The notes under the pieces are model-generated. The model saw only the letters and a list, made by a program, of their open reading frames with translations. It ran no database searches and was not told the DNA's origin. A program made the position numbers and the translations under genes. Shown piece after piece: positions 1 through 11,689 of a DNA stretch of 64,000 nucleotides (positions are counted from its first letter, which is position 1; each line of letters opens with the position of its first letter). Source of the DNA: Nageia nagi (lineage: Eukaryota > Pinophyta); contig JBITNC010000001.1 in the NCBI GenBank assembly GCA_050084985.1, forward strand, positions 32,178,001 to 32,242,000, in the 5' to 3' direction.

Positions 1-2
1 GG

Positions 3-740
3 GTTGAGAAGGTAAATAAAATAGATTATAGAAGCATTGTGGGAAGTTTAATGTTTCTATGTAACACAAGATCGGACATATGTTATGCAGTTTCTCTATG
101 TTCTAGGTACATGGCTGATCCTTCTTGTTTACACTTGAAGGTAGCCAAAAGAATTCTGAGGTATGTATGTGGTACAGTAAATTTTGGTATTCATTACTTC
201 TCTACTGACAGTGTGAAACTGATTGGTTTTAGTGACAATGATTGGGGAAGTAATTTTGATGATAGAAAGTCTACTAGTGGCAATTGTTTCTCACTTGGAA
301 TAGGATTGGTTACTTGGAGTTCAAAGAAGCAAGCTATAGTATCTTTGTCCTCTATAGAAGCTGATTATGTAGCATTAACCTTAGCTGGTACACAAGCTTT
401 ATGGCTTCAAAAAATTCTTGATGAGATAGGTGAGAAACAGGGTCATTCTACAACACTATTTTGTGATAATCAAAGTGCCATTAAGTTGGCACAAAATCCA
501 ATACACCATGCTCATTCTAAACATTTTGATATCAAGTATCATTTTATCAGAGATATGGTGGAGAAAGGTTTGATTAAACTCAGATATTGCAACACCAAAG
601 ATCGAATTGCTGATATTTTTACCAAACAAGTTGCCAAATCTCAATTTTTGATGTTGAGAGATCTTATTGTTAGCCCTCTCACCATCAAGGGGAAGTATGT
701 TACGAATGGAATTCATCAGAGTTCCAAATTCGAAGATTAA
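3..740 (+). pseudogene. Ty1/copia reverse transcriptase end and RNase H, 5'-truncated by window edge
   Basis: The frame is open from base 3, before the first possible start, so this is the tail of a copia polyprotein that begins outside the window. The order is the end of the RT thumb (YRSIVGSLMFL, RSDICYAVSLCSRYM), then RNase H with SDNDWGSN, the SSIEADYVAL motif, DNQSAIKLAQNP, HSKHFDIKYHFIRD and the terminal ADIFTK. About 240 codons are uninterrupted, so this piece is much better preserved than the gypsy sequence after it. The upstream part of the element cannot be seen, so function is unknown. Confidence 0.9.
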
Positions 741-1212
741 AGGTTAATTTTGTTATTTGTAGAAAAAACATGATAGCCCAATGATTTTCAGTAAATAAAC
801 GCGATCATGTTTTAGGTGACCTGGAAACGTGACCACATTTTGGATTGATAGTTTTCTGGGCAGTTGGGCAACCTGAATAATATCATTTTTTAGACTGGCG
901 CTGGATTCACATGCATGGAGAGAGTACATGGGCTGCTTACTACCAACATTTGGAGGGTGTGGTGTTTTGCTGAGAGTGGACTGTATCAAACGTAGAAGGT
1001 TTCTTGTGTGCAAGCAGTACAGTCTTGTGTTTTAAATGGCAAAACGGATGTGGGCAGGTTAGGAGCCATCTATTTGTGCAATGCTATGGGCTGCTGGGAG
1101 AGATTGGACATCTACTCGAAGATTGGAGAATTAATAAGTGCTATTCACAGATTGCACTCTATTTTTTTTGGATAGCAAACTGTTTGATAGAATGTCTTAA
1201 TAATAAATTCAA
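686..1212 (+). repeat. Candidate polypurine tract and start of copia 3' LTR
   Basis: A purine run, aaggggaag, at 688-695 is followed by TGTTACGAATGG from 698, the usual layout of a polypurine tract and LTR start. The RNase H frame runs about 40 bases into this LTR. A possible LTR end is attcaaca near 1212, just after an aataaa-like signal. No second copy exists in the window to confirm either end. Confidence 0.35.
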
Positions 1213-1690
1213 CATTGATCATTAGATCTGCATAAATTGTTGAATCAGTTTTGTATGAGAATGGTTGGATTGCCATGCTTTAAGATTTTTTGAGTATCTT
1301 TAGAGTGGACATTTATAGAATGATGATGCCATCCTAGAGAAGCTAGGGGCATGGAGTGCATTCCCAAATACCATTAAGAAGAGGCTCACAGCATGGTTCT
1401 TATGATATCATTCTTATTTTGGTGAGAAGTTTTGCGTAGATGATGTTGACATTATATATTAAACCCTTACATTATCTCTTCACTTTCATGCATTTTTTAT
1501 CTAGTTAGTCCTAGGTGTAGGCCATTTTTCTTTTTTTTGTCCATCTCCCCTTTCATAAATAGAGCAACATCACTAGGATCCTAACACCATCGCTTTGTTA
1601 TACATGTGTCTTATGGATGAGTTTTGATGCAAGACTAGGGGCATTTCCTATGCCTCCCCAACTTAATAACAAAATATCCTACCTTAGTGA
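1213..1690. other. Unresolved sequence between copia 3' end and gypsy pol
   Basis: No long reading frame or repeat was recognised. It could hold the decayed gag-to-protease part of the gypsy element that follows, but no motif was clear enough to say so. Confidence 0.3.
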
Positions 1691-1749
1691 GGAAATAGTA
1701 GAAGTAAACATCGGTACCTAAGGGGACCCATGGTTGATCAAAATAGGAG

Positions 1750-2561
1750 CTTGGTTAACCTTGCAAGAATGGAAAAGGTACTACCTATTGTTAAAATATT
1801 TTTTTGATAGCTTTACTTGGTATTATTCTAATATTCCTAGTCTTGAATTAGATTTTATCACTCATAGCCTAGTTGTCAATGAAAATGTTAAACTTATTTA
1901 GCAAAAACCTCAAAAAATGCATCCTAGATTAGCTCTTGCCACTAAAAAGGAAATTGAAAAATATTTTGCTACTAGTTTCATTGTTCCTATTTATTTTTCT
2001 CCTTGGATTTCTTACATTGTTCCTGTAGATAAGCCTAATGGTAAGATAATATGTTGTACATATTTCAAGGATATAAATAAGGCATATCCCAAAGATGCCT
2101 TTCCTTTTCCTCACATTAATATGATTGTAGATTCAACAACAGGCCATGAAATTTTATATTTCATGGATGGTTTTTCTAGCTACAATGAAATAAGGATCAA
2201 TAAGGAGAACCATCATAAGATAACTTGTGTTACTCCTTGGGGTATATTTTGTTGGGTAGTCATGCCTTTTGGTCTAAAGAATGCAATTGCAACTTATTAG
2301 AGGGCTATGGTGAGCATGTTCCATGATATAATACATGACTATCTTGAGGTGTATGTTGATGATAATTTAGCCAAATATGATCATATTTCTAATTTAAGGA
2401 AGATCTTTCAAAGAATGAGAGAATACAAGTTGAAGTTAAAACCTCAAAAGTGTGCATTTAAGGTATCATTAGGTAAACTACTTGGTTTCATTGTATCACG
2501 AAGAGGCATTGAGGTAGTTCTAAAGAAATTCACAAGTATTATTGATCTACCACCTCCATAA
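1750..2561 (+). pseudogene. Gypsy reverse transcriptase, broken
   Basis: Conserved blocks appear in order: DSFTWYYSNIPSLELD (family: FAWSY.DMPGLD), KKEIEKYFATSFIVP, IVPVDKPNGKI, DINKAYPKDAFPFPHIN, FMDGFSSYNEI, VMPFGLKNAIATY, then the catalytic YVDD as VYVDDNLAKY and LGFIVSRRGIEV. The frame has a stop (tag) just after IATY near 2298, at the place of the usual YQR, and another near 2559. Both catalytic aspartates of the YVDD box survive. DNA synthesis by this copy is not possible as written. Confidence 0.9.
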
Positions 2562-2589
2562 ATTTTGAAATACTTATGAAGTCTTTTTG

Positions 2590-3130
2590 GTAAAGTGCAA
2601 GCAGTAAGAAGATTCATTGCTCAACTAGTAAACATGAAAACTTCTTTTTCTCACTTATTGAAGAAAAGTGAGAAATTCATTTGGTATGACAAGTATCAAA
2701 ACCCTTTGGATAACATCAAAAATTATATCACTAATCCTCTAATATTAGCCCCTCATGATTTAGAAAATATTTTATTACTTTATGTTTTAGCAACTATGAA
2801 TGCACTAGGGTCAATGTTGGCTCAAAAATATGACAAAAATAAAGAAATATAAATTTATTACATCATTAAGACTTTGCTTGATTATGAGGCAAGGTATACT
2901 CTAATTAAAAATATGTGTTTGTAAATAGTCTTATCAACAGAAAAGTTAAGATATTACATGTTTGGAAACACAACATATGTCATAGCTAAGGTTGATCCAC
3001 TCAGATATCTCATATCCAAATCCTATTTATCTAAAAGAGCTACAAAATGGGTAATGTTAATTTAAGAATTTAATTTGGTCTTTATCACTTAGAAATCAAT
3101 TAAAGGATAAGCTATAACAAACTTCATTGC
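2590..3130 (+). pseudogene. Gypsy connection and RNase H domain, broken
   Basis: QAVRRFIAQL, FSHLLKKSEKFIWYD, NIKNYITNPLILAPHD and the later AKVDPLRYLISKSYLS match the gypsy RT-RNase H connection and the end of the first RNase H. Several stops interrupt it after 2850. It follows the RT directly, as expected for pol. Confidence 0.75.
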
Positions 3131-3319
3131 CAACCATCCATGGAACAAAGTATCACATATATAGGAAGAGTTTTTGGACAAAGTGGAGTGCCAAACCACC
3201 TACAGTACTATTGTTATCACTGGAAACCAATGCTATTGTTGGGATGATGAACCTAATTTTGCTGAGGTTTTCATTGGCTTCATGGAGGATGATGAGTGGA
3301 ATTTGTACTTAAACTATTT

Positions 3320-3660
3320 GAAGTGCATTCATGGAGCTTGAGTAGGAATTATTCTAATTAACCCTCAGGGTGATATTATCTTTATGCATTATCATTTATG
3401 TTTTGATTTCACTAACAACATGGTAGAGTATGAGGCTCTTATCTTAGGTTTGAAGGCTAAAATACTTCTCAAGGTGAAAAATATAAAGATATTTGGTTAT
3501 TTTTGAACTAATAATAAAGCAAGTGTCCAACATCTACAATACCAAGAATCCAAAATTGCAACCATATAAGAAAATGGTAGAAAATCACCTCATGTACTTC
3601 ACTGAGTATTAGATTGACAACATCCCAAGAGAAAACAATAGGTATGCTAATGTTATGGAT
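3320..3660 (+). pseudogene. Archaeal-type second RNase H (Tat-lineage marker), broken
   Basis: VGIILINPQGDI, FTNNMVEYEALILGLKAK and IKIFGYF with an HLQYQESKI follow-on match the additional archaeal-type RNase H found between the first RNase H and integrase in Tat-lineage elements. The glutamate of EYEAL is kept. The aspartate expected in the I.GDS position is read as GYF, so that catalytic residue is lost. In-frame stops occur near 3345, 3505 and 3610. This domain is the main reason for the Tat assignment. Confidence 0.75.
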
Positions 3661-3879
3661 AGTGTTTCTTCCCTTTATCCTATTAACATAAAAGATGAAC
3701 AAACCATCCTCATAATCAAAAATATTGGTAAGCCTTCTCATGAGTATGATGTTCAAAATTTTATTCAAGATCATTGTTTTTCAACAACTTGTGTCAATGC
3801 ATGTGAATGGTATCAATATGTTTTCAATTATCTTAAAAATGGTATTTCCCCTACTACTTTTGATCACAATGCATGAATT

Positions 3880-5064
3880 AGACTTAAAAAGCTAACCACA
3901 AAACATGTCATTATTGGTGATTTTCTTTATAGAAGGTATTTTGATGGTGCTCTCCCTAGATGTATAATGAGAAATGAAATATAAATGGAACTTCATTGGG
4001 ATCATGATGGTAAATGTGGTGGTCACTTTAATGTTAAATTTTTTTATCAAAAATTTCTTATACTAGGTTATTATTGGCCTACTATGCTTGAAGATTGTGA
4101 ATTACATGTTAGAAAATGTAAGCAATGTCAAAATAATGCTAGATTTCAAACTTCTCTTTCTCATGATTTGCATTCTATTATATCTCCTTGGCCATTTTCT
4201 ATTTGGGCACTTGATTTTATTGGCAAAATTAACCTTATTTCATGAGATGGACATAAGTTTATCATTACAGCTACAAAATACTTCACTAAATAGGTGGAAG
4301 CCATTCCTATGAAGTCATCAAAAGGAGGTAAACTTGCATATTTTCGTATTGAATATTTCATTTCTAGATATGGTGTACCTTCTACATTGTTTATGGATAA
4401 TGCTCCTAACTTTAAAGGTAATGAAATAAAATATTTTTGTGCAAAATATCATATTGAAGGAAATTATATACACCTTATTATCCCTAAGGTAAAGGTCAAT
4501 TTGAAGCATCAAAAAAGGTCATCAAGAGTATCCTATTCAAAACTATTGCACAACATGGTAAATATTAGCATGAACAACTCCCTTATGTTTTGTGGGTCTA
4601 TAGGAATAGCATTAGAACTTCTATAGGTGCCACTCCCTTTTCCCTAATGTATGGAGATGAATATGTGGTCCCAATAGAGCTAGAAATTCCATTGCTTCAT
4701 GTATCCTTAGATGATCTCATCCCCAATGAAGATAGATGAAAGGATAGATTAGCCCAGCTAGAGATCCTAGATGAAAAGAGGGTTAATGCTCTAGAACACC
4801 TTCATGCCTATCATTTTTGCATCCAATGAGCTTATTAAAAAAATCATCCCTAAATATTTCAAGGTAGGTGACCTTGTATTAAAAGAGAATCTTTCCAATA
4901 CTAAAGTGCTTGAAAATGAAAAGAAAGGTAAGTTCAAACCTAACTGGATAGGTCCTTCAATTGCCATTACAAATTATGGACAAGGTGTATAAATTATCTA
5001 CAATTGAAGGCAAAGAAGAACATAATCCAATTAATGTCATGCATTTGAAAAAGTTTCATGTCTA
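3880..5064 (+). pseudogene. Gypsy integrase with C-terminal domain, broken
   Basis: The HHCC zinc-binding region is visible (ELHWDHDGKCGGHF, GYYWPTMLEDCELHVRKCKQCQ). The first core aspartate is in WALDFIGKI near 4207, the second in MDNAPNF near 4396. The glutamate region GQFEASKKVIKS lies in another frame after a frameshift near 4480, followed by YVLWVYRNSIRTSIGATPF. The C-terminal part reads FKVGDLVLKENL, KFKPNWIGPS and NPINVMHLKKFHV, ending at 5064. No chromodomain follows, which fits Tat rather than a chromovirus. Confidence 0.85.
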
Positions 5065-5784
5065 ACCTCTTTTTCATGCAAATATATTTTTCTACATTTT
5101 TTGGATACTAATATTGCAAGTCAACCATGTCAATAACCCAATGATGTCACTATACTCCTAGTGTTGCTACTACATTTAGTACAATTCACAATATTTTAAG
5201 AAAAAAAAATGTAACTTTTCCATCTATTTACCTTCTTTTCATCAAAAAATTATTTATCATACATTTATTTTTGTATCATTTGACACCTTTGTAATAAAGG
5301 GTCATCCATGAAAACATGGTGGTTTGGGGAAACCAAGTTGGTCACTCTTATCATCTGACTCATTTGTAAGGAAGGGTTATTCTTTTCATAAAATCCATGG
5401 CAATATGTTGGCTTGGGAAACCAAGCTGATCAACTTAAATGGGAATATTTCTTCACTACTCTTAGTGGGTATGTCACTAAGGATATGTTTGCATTCTTAT
5501 CACTTATCATATTTTTATGTGAGATATCTTGTATACAAAATATTTCTTTTCTCAGCTCTTTATAGGTTTCTTATTCTTTGCTTGGATTGCTCCTATGATG
5601 AGAATTCCATCATGTCACAACCAAGTCAAACAAGGGGCATAATATAAGCCAAAAATTGGGGCATCTGAAGCTACCACCATGAGACATCTTAGAAAGTACT
5701 TTCTTACTCTTACCCTTTTTTTTCTTGAATATTCTTTGAATTATGTTTTGATTTTATTTATTCTAATAACATCAAAACATATTC
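5065..5784 (+). other. 3' untranslated region with two degenerate hairpin repeats
   Basis: This region is non-coding apart from chance frames. Two repeat units near 5302-5350 and 5388-5432 each carry a ccatg...catgg-like segment followed by a ttgggaaaccaa-like one. The second unit contains gcttgggaaaccaagc at 5411-5426, a perfect 6-bp stem with a GAAA loop. The same units recur at 28245-28525 in element A. The last 200 bases also match A just before its LTR. Confidence 0.7.
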
Positions 5785-5797
5785 AAAGTGGGGCATA
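5785..5797 (+). promoter_or_regulatory. Polypurine tract
   Basis: aaagtggggcata lies directly before the TG of the LTR. The same tract precedes the 3' LTRs of A, C and D, in the form aaagtggggcatc or aaagtggggcacc. It would prime plus-strand DNA synthesis. Confidence 0.8.
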
Positions 5798-6534
5798 TGT
5801 TAACACCTAAAAAGAAATTTTAATTTAATTAAAATACCCTTTTTAGTTATTTGAAATGATTTATTTAATTTATTAAATAAATACCTTTATCAATGTACAC
5901 TTTCATCTACCTTTATGTTTTATGGTAACAGGTTAAACAACATCACAATAAGCCTAAGGAGAAGCCTTGATACTCTACCTATTACCTATAAAGGTGGAAG
6001 AGTGTGCATGATCATAGATATGATGTGATCTTACACAATTTTGAATTCTTGATAGGTGGCAATTACTTGTGTCATTATTGATTGGTGTTTCTTAATGCCA
6101 CCTATTAATTCTATAAATTGTTATACTCTAAGCTTTGCATTCCTGATATCTTTTGCTCATATGTGAGTGATATTCTATAGTATGAAGGTAAGGCAATGAT
6201 ATCAAGCAAAGTGTGAGGTTAAACTGGAAATGTAGCTAAGCACTATCATTGGGTTTCTAGGGCCATCACTAGGTTAAGGTTGGAATTTAGACTCCATTCT
6301 TTGGAGAAGCTCATCATTCATCCCCTTTCACCTGGATATCACCTTCTATCATCATCATATGTAAAGTATAGGTTTCGTATTTTTCATTTTCCAATTTTGA
6401 TAGGTTAGGATCAAATAGATCATTATCATCATTTGTATCATTATTTCGATATAATTTCATGGTTAAATTGGTTAATTAAATATTCTGTAAACAACCCTAA
6501 TTTAATATATTTTTATTATTTTTTGGTTATAATA
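5798..6534 (+). repeat. 3' LTR of the 1.7-6.5 kb gypsy
   Basis: It starts TGTTAACACCTAAAAAG and is followed along most of its length by homologous copies at 20311-21042 and 28898-29569. Shared landmarks are the AT palindrome tttaatttaattaaa near the start, a cctataaaggtgga TATA-like box, and a ggagaagctcatcattcat block. The end is set by alignment to copy 28898-29569, which ends ctataaca; here it reads gttataata. Confidence 0.85.
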
Positions 6535-7440
6535 TTATGCATCCTTTTCATATTATCATATCATCTTATGTCATTCTCTATCATATTATCATCATCATCA
6601 TTAATATTTCCCTTTATCATTTTTTTCCTTATCATCATTATCTTTGGCTGCTTTCATCAAGTGTGCCTCTCATCTTAGCATAATAATCATGTCATTATAG
6701 GTACATATCTTTGAGATTCATTTGACTTAATATCATTATCACTTCCCATGGGTCTCATATCTTGATGAGGATGTAACCATTTGGATCATAATCATATATT
6801 ATGTTGCCTTAAATCACTCCTCAAGAGTGATCATAGATTTTGTACTATCATGATTTATGAGGGAAACATAGCCTTGCAAAAAAAGTGATAATGGCTTTGA
6901 GATGGATGAATCTCTTCACTCACTCTATCATCATTAGTTAATCATTGAGAAAACATCTTATCATCATAACAAAATATCAATTCAAATAATTTATCATTTA
7001 TCATATCCTTAATCAAAGCATATCCTCCATCAAAATCAAATCAAGTAAATCATTTATCATCAATCAATTTGTAGCATTTCATATCATGACTCTTTGAGAA
7101 TATCAATATCAATGATTAATGAGCAACTTATCAATGACTTAATGATATTTTGTTAACTTTCACCTTATTTTCTTTGATTTAGGCTTGAAATATTAACTAT
7201 ATTAAGTCATAGCCAATATCACATTAGCATCTCAACATATATATAACATTTTCTATATCATGACTTGATCATCTCATCTCTCTCTTTTTTTTTACATTCA
7301 ACTTAGGGTATAAATATCATTTTTAGGAGATCTCCTTTGCTTTACATTTAGCATGGGTAGATTTATCTTGTAATGTTTTTCTTTCCTTTATTTCTATTGA
7401 GCATGGGATAAGGTCATGATATTTTGATTATTTATCCTAT
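6535..7440. other. Low-complexity AT-rich stretch, no gene seen
   Basis: The stretch is dominated by irregular tcat/atcatc/ttatcat runs. Nothing coding was recognised. It probably belongs to the 3' region of the gypsy whose LTR starts at 8991. Confidence 0.4.
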
Positions 7441-7479
7441 ATCTTTAGGTGTGTAGAGTGGTTATGATATGATAATGTT

Positions 7480-8640
7480 GGCACTATAAGGTGTTATAGA
7501 AATATGTACCCTTGGTGTTACTGCATCACCTTGATCCTATCATTTATTTGGTATTAACTAGTTACAACATGATAATATTTTCATCATGAGGTGTTATAGC
7601 CATAGGTACCCTCAACATGATTATTTTAATTTTATTTTATCCTTTATACTATGGTACATACTAGTTACAACACAACAATGTTAGCATTATGAGGTATTAT
7701 AGCAATATGTACCATCAATATGATTGTATAATATTTTATCATTTTATCATATCTTTTGTTTGGTACAAACTAGTTATAAAATGATAGTGTTGGAATTACA
7801 AGGCATTATATAATATGTATCCTTGACATGATTATGTTAGCTCTATTATTATCATCTCTTCTTATTGCAGTATGAAGGAGATATAGTATACCTTTATCTC
7901 CTCCTAAGACCACCTGCGATGTAATATCCACTAATCTAACAACACATAGAGAATCCATACAAATAGAACTCAAGTATATATAGTTATTCCTTCAACATGG
8001 GAGAACATTTTAGAACTATATTAATTCTAATATCTCAAGAGCTCTCTAGCTCTCTCTACAACTAGAAGCATATTCATGCTTCTTACAAGTTCAAGCTCTC
8101 ATAAAACTACAAGCATGAGAGTGCTTTTCATAAGTGTTTTACAATAAGGCCAAGCCCTCTATTTATAGGTGAAAACCTCACCTTAGCTCATTTTTTTACC
8201 CAAGGGGAATACAATAGACCAAAGGATCTTACATAAGGTTAAGAATAGATAAGTGCCATGCTTGAGTGTAGGAAAAGTCTCCCAATATTTAATCCACTTA
8301 AATACTTAAAAGGTATTTGGTAATACTTTTAAGTATTAAGTAATTAAATAGTGAGTTACATAAAATAAGTATTATTCCATAGATATCATCTAAAGAATAA
8401 CTTACACAATAATACATTATATGTTCTAACATAGAATAGATTGGTTGTAACATGATTGTATTGGCACTATGAGGTGTTATATTTATATGTACCCTCAACA
8501 TGCCTATGTTGAATTTTTTTTTTTTTACCCTTTTGTTTTGATATAATAATAGTTATGATATAAAAGTGTTTGTTACTATGAGGTGTTATTAGCCATACAT
8601 ATCCTTGATATGACTGTATCAACTTTTGGCATTACATTGC
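7480..8640 (+). repeat. Tandem array of about six 105-bp units, split by an inserted block
   Basis: The motif ggtgttatagcaatatgtacc recurs near 7489, 7591, 7692, 7801, 8472 and 8581. Spacing is 102 to 109 bases except for one gap of 671. Removing the block 7866-8431 (566 bases) from that gap leaves 105, the normal spacing. The array lies between low-complexity DNA and a polypurine tract, the same place as the arrays in elements C and D. Confidence 0.75.
7866..8431 (-). repeat. Putative solo LTR, minus strand, inside the 105-bp array
   Basis: Read on the minus strand the block starts TGTTAGAACATATAATG, has a TATA box cctataaatagaggg (8155-8169) and ends near ...cttcatactgca. It interrupts the array without disturbing its period. 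No convincing 5-bp target duplication was found (cttat on the left, tagaa on the right), and no second copy is in the window, so its class is unknown. Confidence 0.5.
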
Positions 8641-8975
8641 ACACACATCACTTTGATCACTTATTTCTTCTTTTCTTTCCATTAACATGGGGAAATGTTA
8701 TCTTGAGCATGACTAACCTTGATTCCTAAGCATTTAGAATAGACTTTTAGTTGGTCACATTTGGATTGACCATATCATTTAAGACCATCTAACATTTATC
8801 CCTTAATTTTTGATAGGTTTGCATACCTTTGTATCCCTTTCTTATCAATAAAATAGCATTAGTCATTAATAATTAATAATAATTATCAATATCTTATTGA
8901 TAATCATCATTTCATCCTTAATCATCATTTTCCCTTTAGCTTTTGAGTTGAGTTCCATATCTCGTTAAACTTGTC

Positions 8976-8990
8976 TCAAAAGGGGACATC
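8976..8990 (+). promoter_or_regulatory. Polypurine tract of a third gypsy family
   Basis: tcaaaaggggacatc lies directly before an LTR-like start. It resembles the aaagtggggcatc tract of the other families. Confidence 0.6.
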
Positions 8991-9830
8991 TATAAGCCCT
9001 AAAAATCACCTCTTGCCCTCCATCATTTTTAACATCTTGGTATTTTTTTCCAATATTTCCATCATATCCATTTTTGAACTTATATGTTAGGCATTAAATC
9101 AAAATACCAATTTTCCTAGTAGGTTGATTGATTAGCTTGCTAAAAGGCTAACTAGCTAGGTTAATTGGCCTATCGATCTTATTTCTGATCTATAAAGTTA
9201 ATTTTAAATTCTCATTTTTCCTCTCTTAGCAATTTGAATCCTTTTGGATCTTGACTATTACCAACCTTCCTCTCTCACCCAATCAAATCCTTGAGTAATA
9301 TTCCAAGCCCTAATAACCTCTATTCCTTCCCATGACATGTTTTGATCATCTTCATAGGTGTTTTAGAGCATTGAGATCTATCTTGGAGCCATTGGAGCAC
9401 TTTTATCCTTTGTTTATAGCACTTATATGTATTTTTATGACCATGTAACATGTTTATAGGCTAGATTCATGGTATTTTTAGCTTATTTTTATCATTATCT
9501 TAGCATAGCATGAGGATATCACATTATATTGTAGGTATTTTTTTGCTTTTTAATTCTTATTTGATTATGGATTAGGGGGTATATATTCCATCAAGGAGGT
9601 TTAACACCTCTCTTTGAGCACACACTAGGGTATTAAGGTAATAGGATGTTTAGAATCCCTATAATATTTATTTTCTTATAGGTCTATATATCAAGAGCAC
9701 ATCCCTCCATCATTTATCATAGGATAAAGTATAGCACAAGCATTGGTTTTGCAACCTTGATCCTCTCCTTGAGTATAGGGTCACCATTCCAATTTATCCA
9801 TAGTTCTTTAGTAAAATAAAACTAAAACTA
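8991..9830 (+). repeat. Probable gypsy 3' LTR (end uncertain)
   Basis: It starts TATAAGCCCTAAAAATCACC, a TG-to-TA variant of the LTR start seen elsewhere in the window (TGTnnRCnCCTAAAAAT). No second copy is present, so the end near 9830 is only the point where copia-like sequence begins to be recognised. Confidence 0.5.
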
Positions 9831-10199
9831 CTAATCCCATCAATCATATCATATAATGGAGTTGTTGAAACTAATGAAGAGGAAGGAAATTATTATTGTG
9901 AATGAGGTGGCTATATTGTAGGTGTCTATGCTCTAGGAATAGTTTCTTTATGAACTAGCACAAGTAATGTAGATTCCAAAGATTGATATAATATAGGGAT
10001 TACCCCTTAATATTTGGAATATTATAATATGCTTTTAAAAATTACTTTCTATGGGTAAACCTATCAAGGTTATCAAGCTACCACTTAATAGTCATGTCAC
10101 TTTAGAACATTTAAGAAAAATGATATCCATTGTAAAGAGGAACTTTTTGTTTACCTTGTCATAAATATTATAGATTTGGTAGTATTTAAGTACCCTAAT

Positions 10200-10950
10200 A
10201 AAGTACATTTTTACTCTTGACACCAAGTTTGCTTCTTTATTCCTTAGTGATTAGGGTATAACAAGTGGAATTAAAAAATACTAAGATGTCAAACCAAAAA
10301 AATTTACAACCAAACCACATACAATATGGAGTCTTGTTTTCAAGGGAATGAGATGGATATATGTTTCTGATATATATTGCACACTAAATTGTATCACCTC
10401 AAAATATAATTTTCACATTATTAAAAAAACATTACCTAAGTCATTTTAACAATGTTTTATTCATCCTCTAGCTTCACTATTTTGTTGTGCATTATAGGGA
10501 ATAATTATTTGATGCTTGATTCCATGATTACTAAATAGTTTATGAATTCATTTAATGTGTATTCACTCCCATTATCAAAATTATGTATGCAAATATGAGT
10601 ATGAGCTTCTTTCTCAATCATAACATGAAATTATTTAAACATCTCAAAAATATTTAGACTTATTCTTCAATAAATACACCCAACACATCCTAGTATAATC
10701 ATCTATGAGAGTTATGATATATTTATTTCCAATAGCAAAAGGAAAAAGTAATGGTCCATATAATTTAGAATGTATGAGTTTTAATTTTCTACATGCTCTA
10801 AATTTTGAATCAAAAAAAGGTTATTTGTTGTGCTTTCCTAGGACACATGCTTCATAAGATTCTACATTCCTAGGAATATTACCCTAATAAAACTTTATTT
10901 TTTAACAAATGAAGATAATTAAAATTGAGATGCCCAAATATTGCATGTAA
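10200..10950 (-). pseudogene. Copia integrase relic
   Basis: On the minus strand HLNFNYLHLLKNKVLLG (near 10890-10935) is the GAG-pre-integrase block, followed by a C..C-like segment near 10840 and a Y.I.liDDyTR-like segment near 10715. FDNGSEYTLNEF at about 10545-10580 holds the second core aspartate. The sequence is riddled with stops. Confidence 0.65.
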
Positions 10951-11289
10951 TAAGAGACTAATGGGAGGGTACCTTTTTCTTGATGAGTGAGGTAGAAAAA
11001 ATTTCTTGATCTAGTAGAACTCCCATGCAACTTCTACATCTTCTCATCCTCCCTGCCAATCATCACTAGTTTGTTATCATAAGACCTCCTTATCTTCACT
11101 TTATCATTAAGCATATGAATGGAATGAACTTATTTTTGAATGAGCGTAAGAAATAACATGTTCATTCATAATTTAGGAAGGTAAAGAACATCACGAGAAG
11201 AATATATGAAAATCTTGATAACTTTAGTCTCATAATACCAATACCCAAAGGTTTAATACTATATATATCAAAAAAATATACCACATAAT

Positions 11290-11400
11290 CAATGTTGGTA
11301 TTCATCTCTTCAAAAAAGGCTCAATGAAATGAGATGTGACATGTTGTACTAGTATCAAGAAACCATTCATCCTCCCAAAATACAATAGTATTACATAAAT
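11290..11400 (-). pseudogene. Copia protease relic
   Basis: Minus-strand EDEWFLDTSTTCHISFH corresponds to the copia protease active-site region W.lDSGat.H. The catalytic site reads DTS instead of DSG. It lies in the expected place between gag and the integrase. Confidence 0.6.
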
Positions 11401-11689
11401 TTCTAATTGTAGTGTTGTATTGACAATAATATAATGAACAAAATCATAATTCTTACTCTTTTCTTTCTCCCATTTTTCATTTCTTTCTTTGATCTTCTTC
11501 TATGGAGTCCAATAGTTTGTAAATTCACCCCCTTATCTATCATATCTAGTATAATGAAGATTATTTTTCTCATCATGATCACCTTGATTAGATTGATCCC
11601 CCTACATTCATGATTTCTCCTACCACTACCATAATAATTTTTTCATCATGAGAAGAATCATGTGAAATATTGTTTCCATTTTATGCACT

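Larger units (their letters stand above)
1690..6534 (+). mobile_element. Tat-lineage Ty3/gypsy element, pol to 3' LTR (5' part missing)
   Basis: The order RT, RNase H, archaeal-type RNase H, integrase, 3' untranslated region, polypurine tract, LTR is that of the Tat lineage of Ty3/gypsy. All coding parts carry stops and frameshifts. No 5' LTR or gag was found upstream; a copia fragment abuts it. The LTR and the hairpin repeats of the 3' region recur in element A (20311-29569), so the two are relatives. This copy has pol and no antisense plant-mobile-domain gene between pol and the LTR. Confidence 0.85.

Noticed and set aside
6433-6678. 81-codon hydrophobic frame
   Set aside because: It lies across the end of an LTR and a low-complexity atcatc/ttatca stretch, and its composition explains the hydrophobic look.
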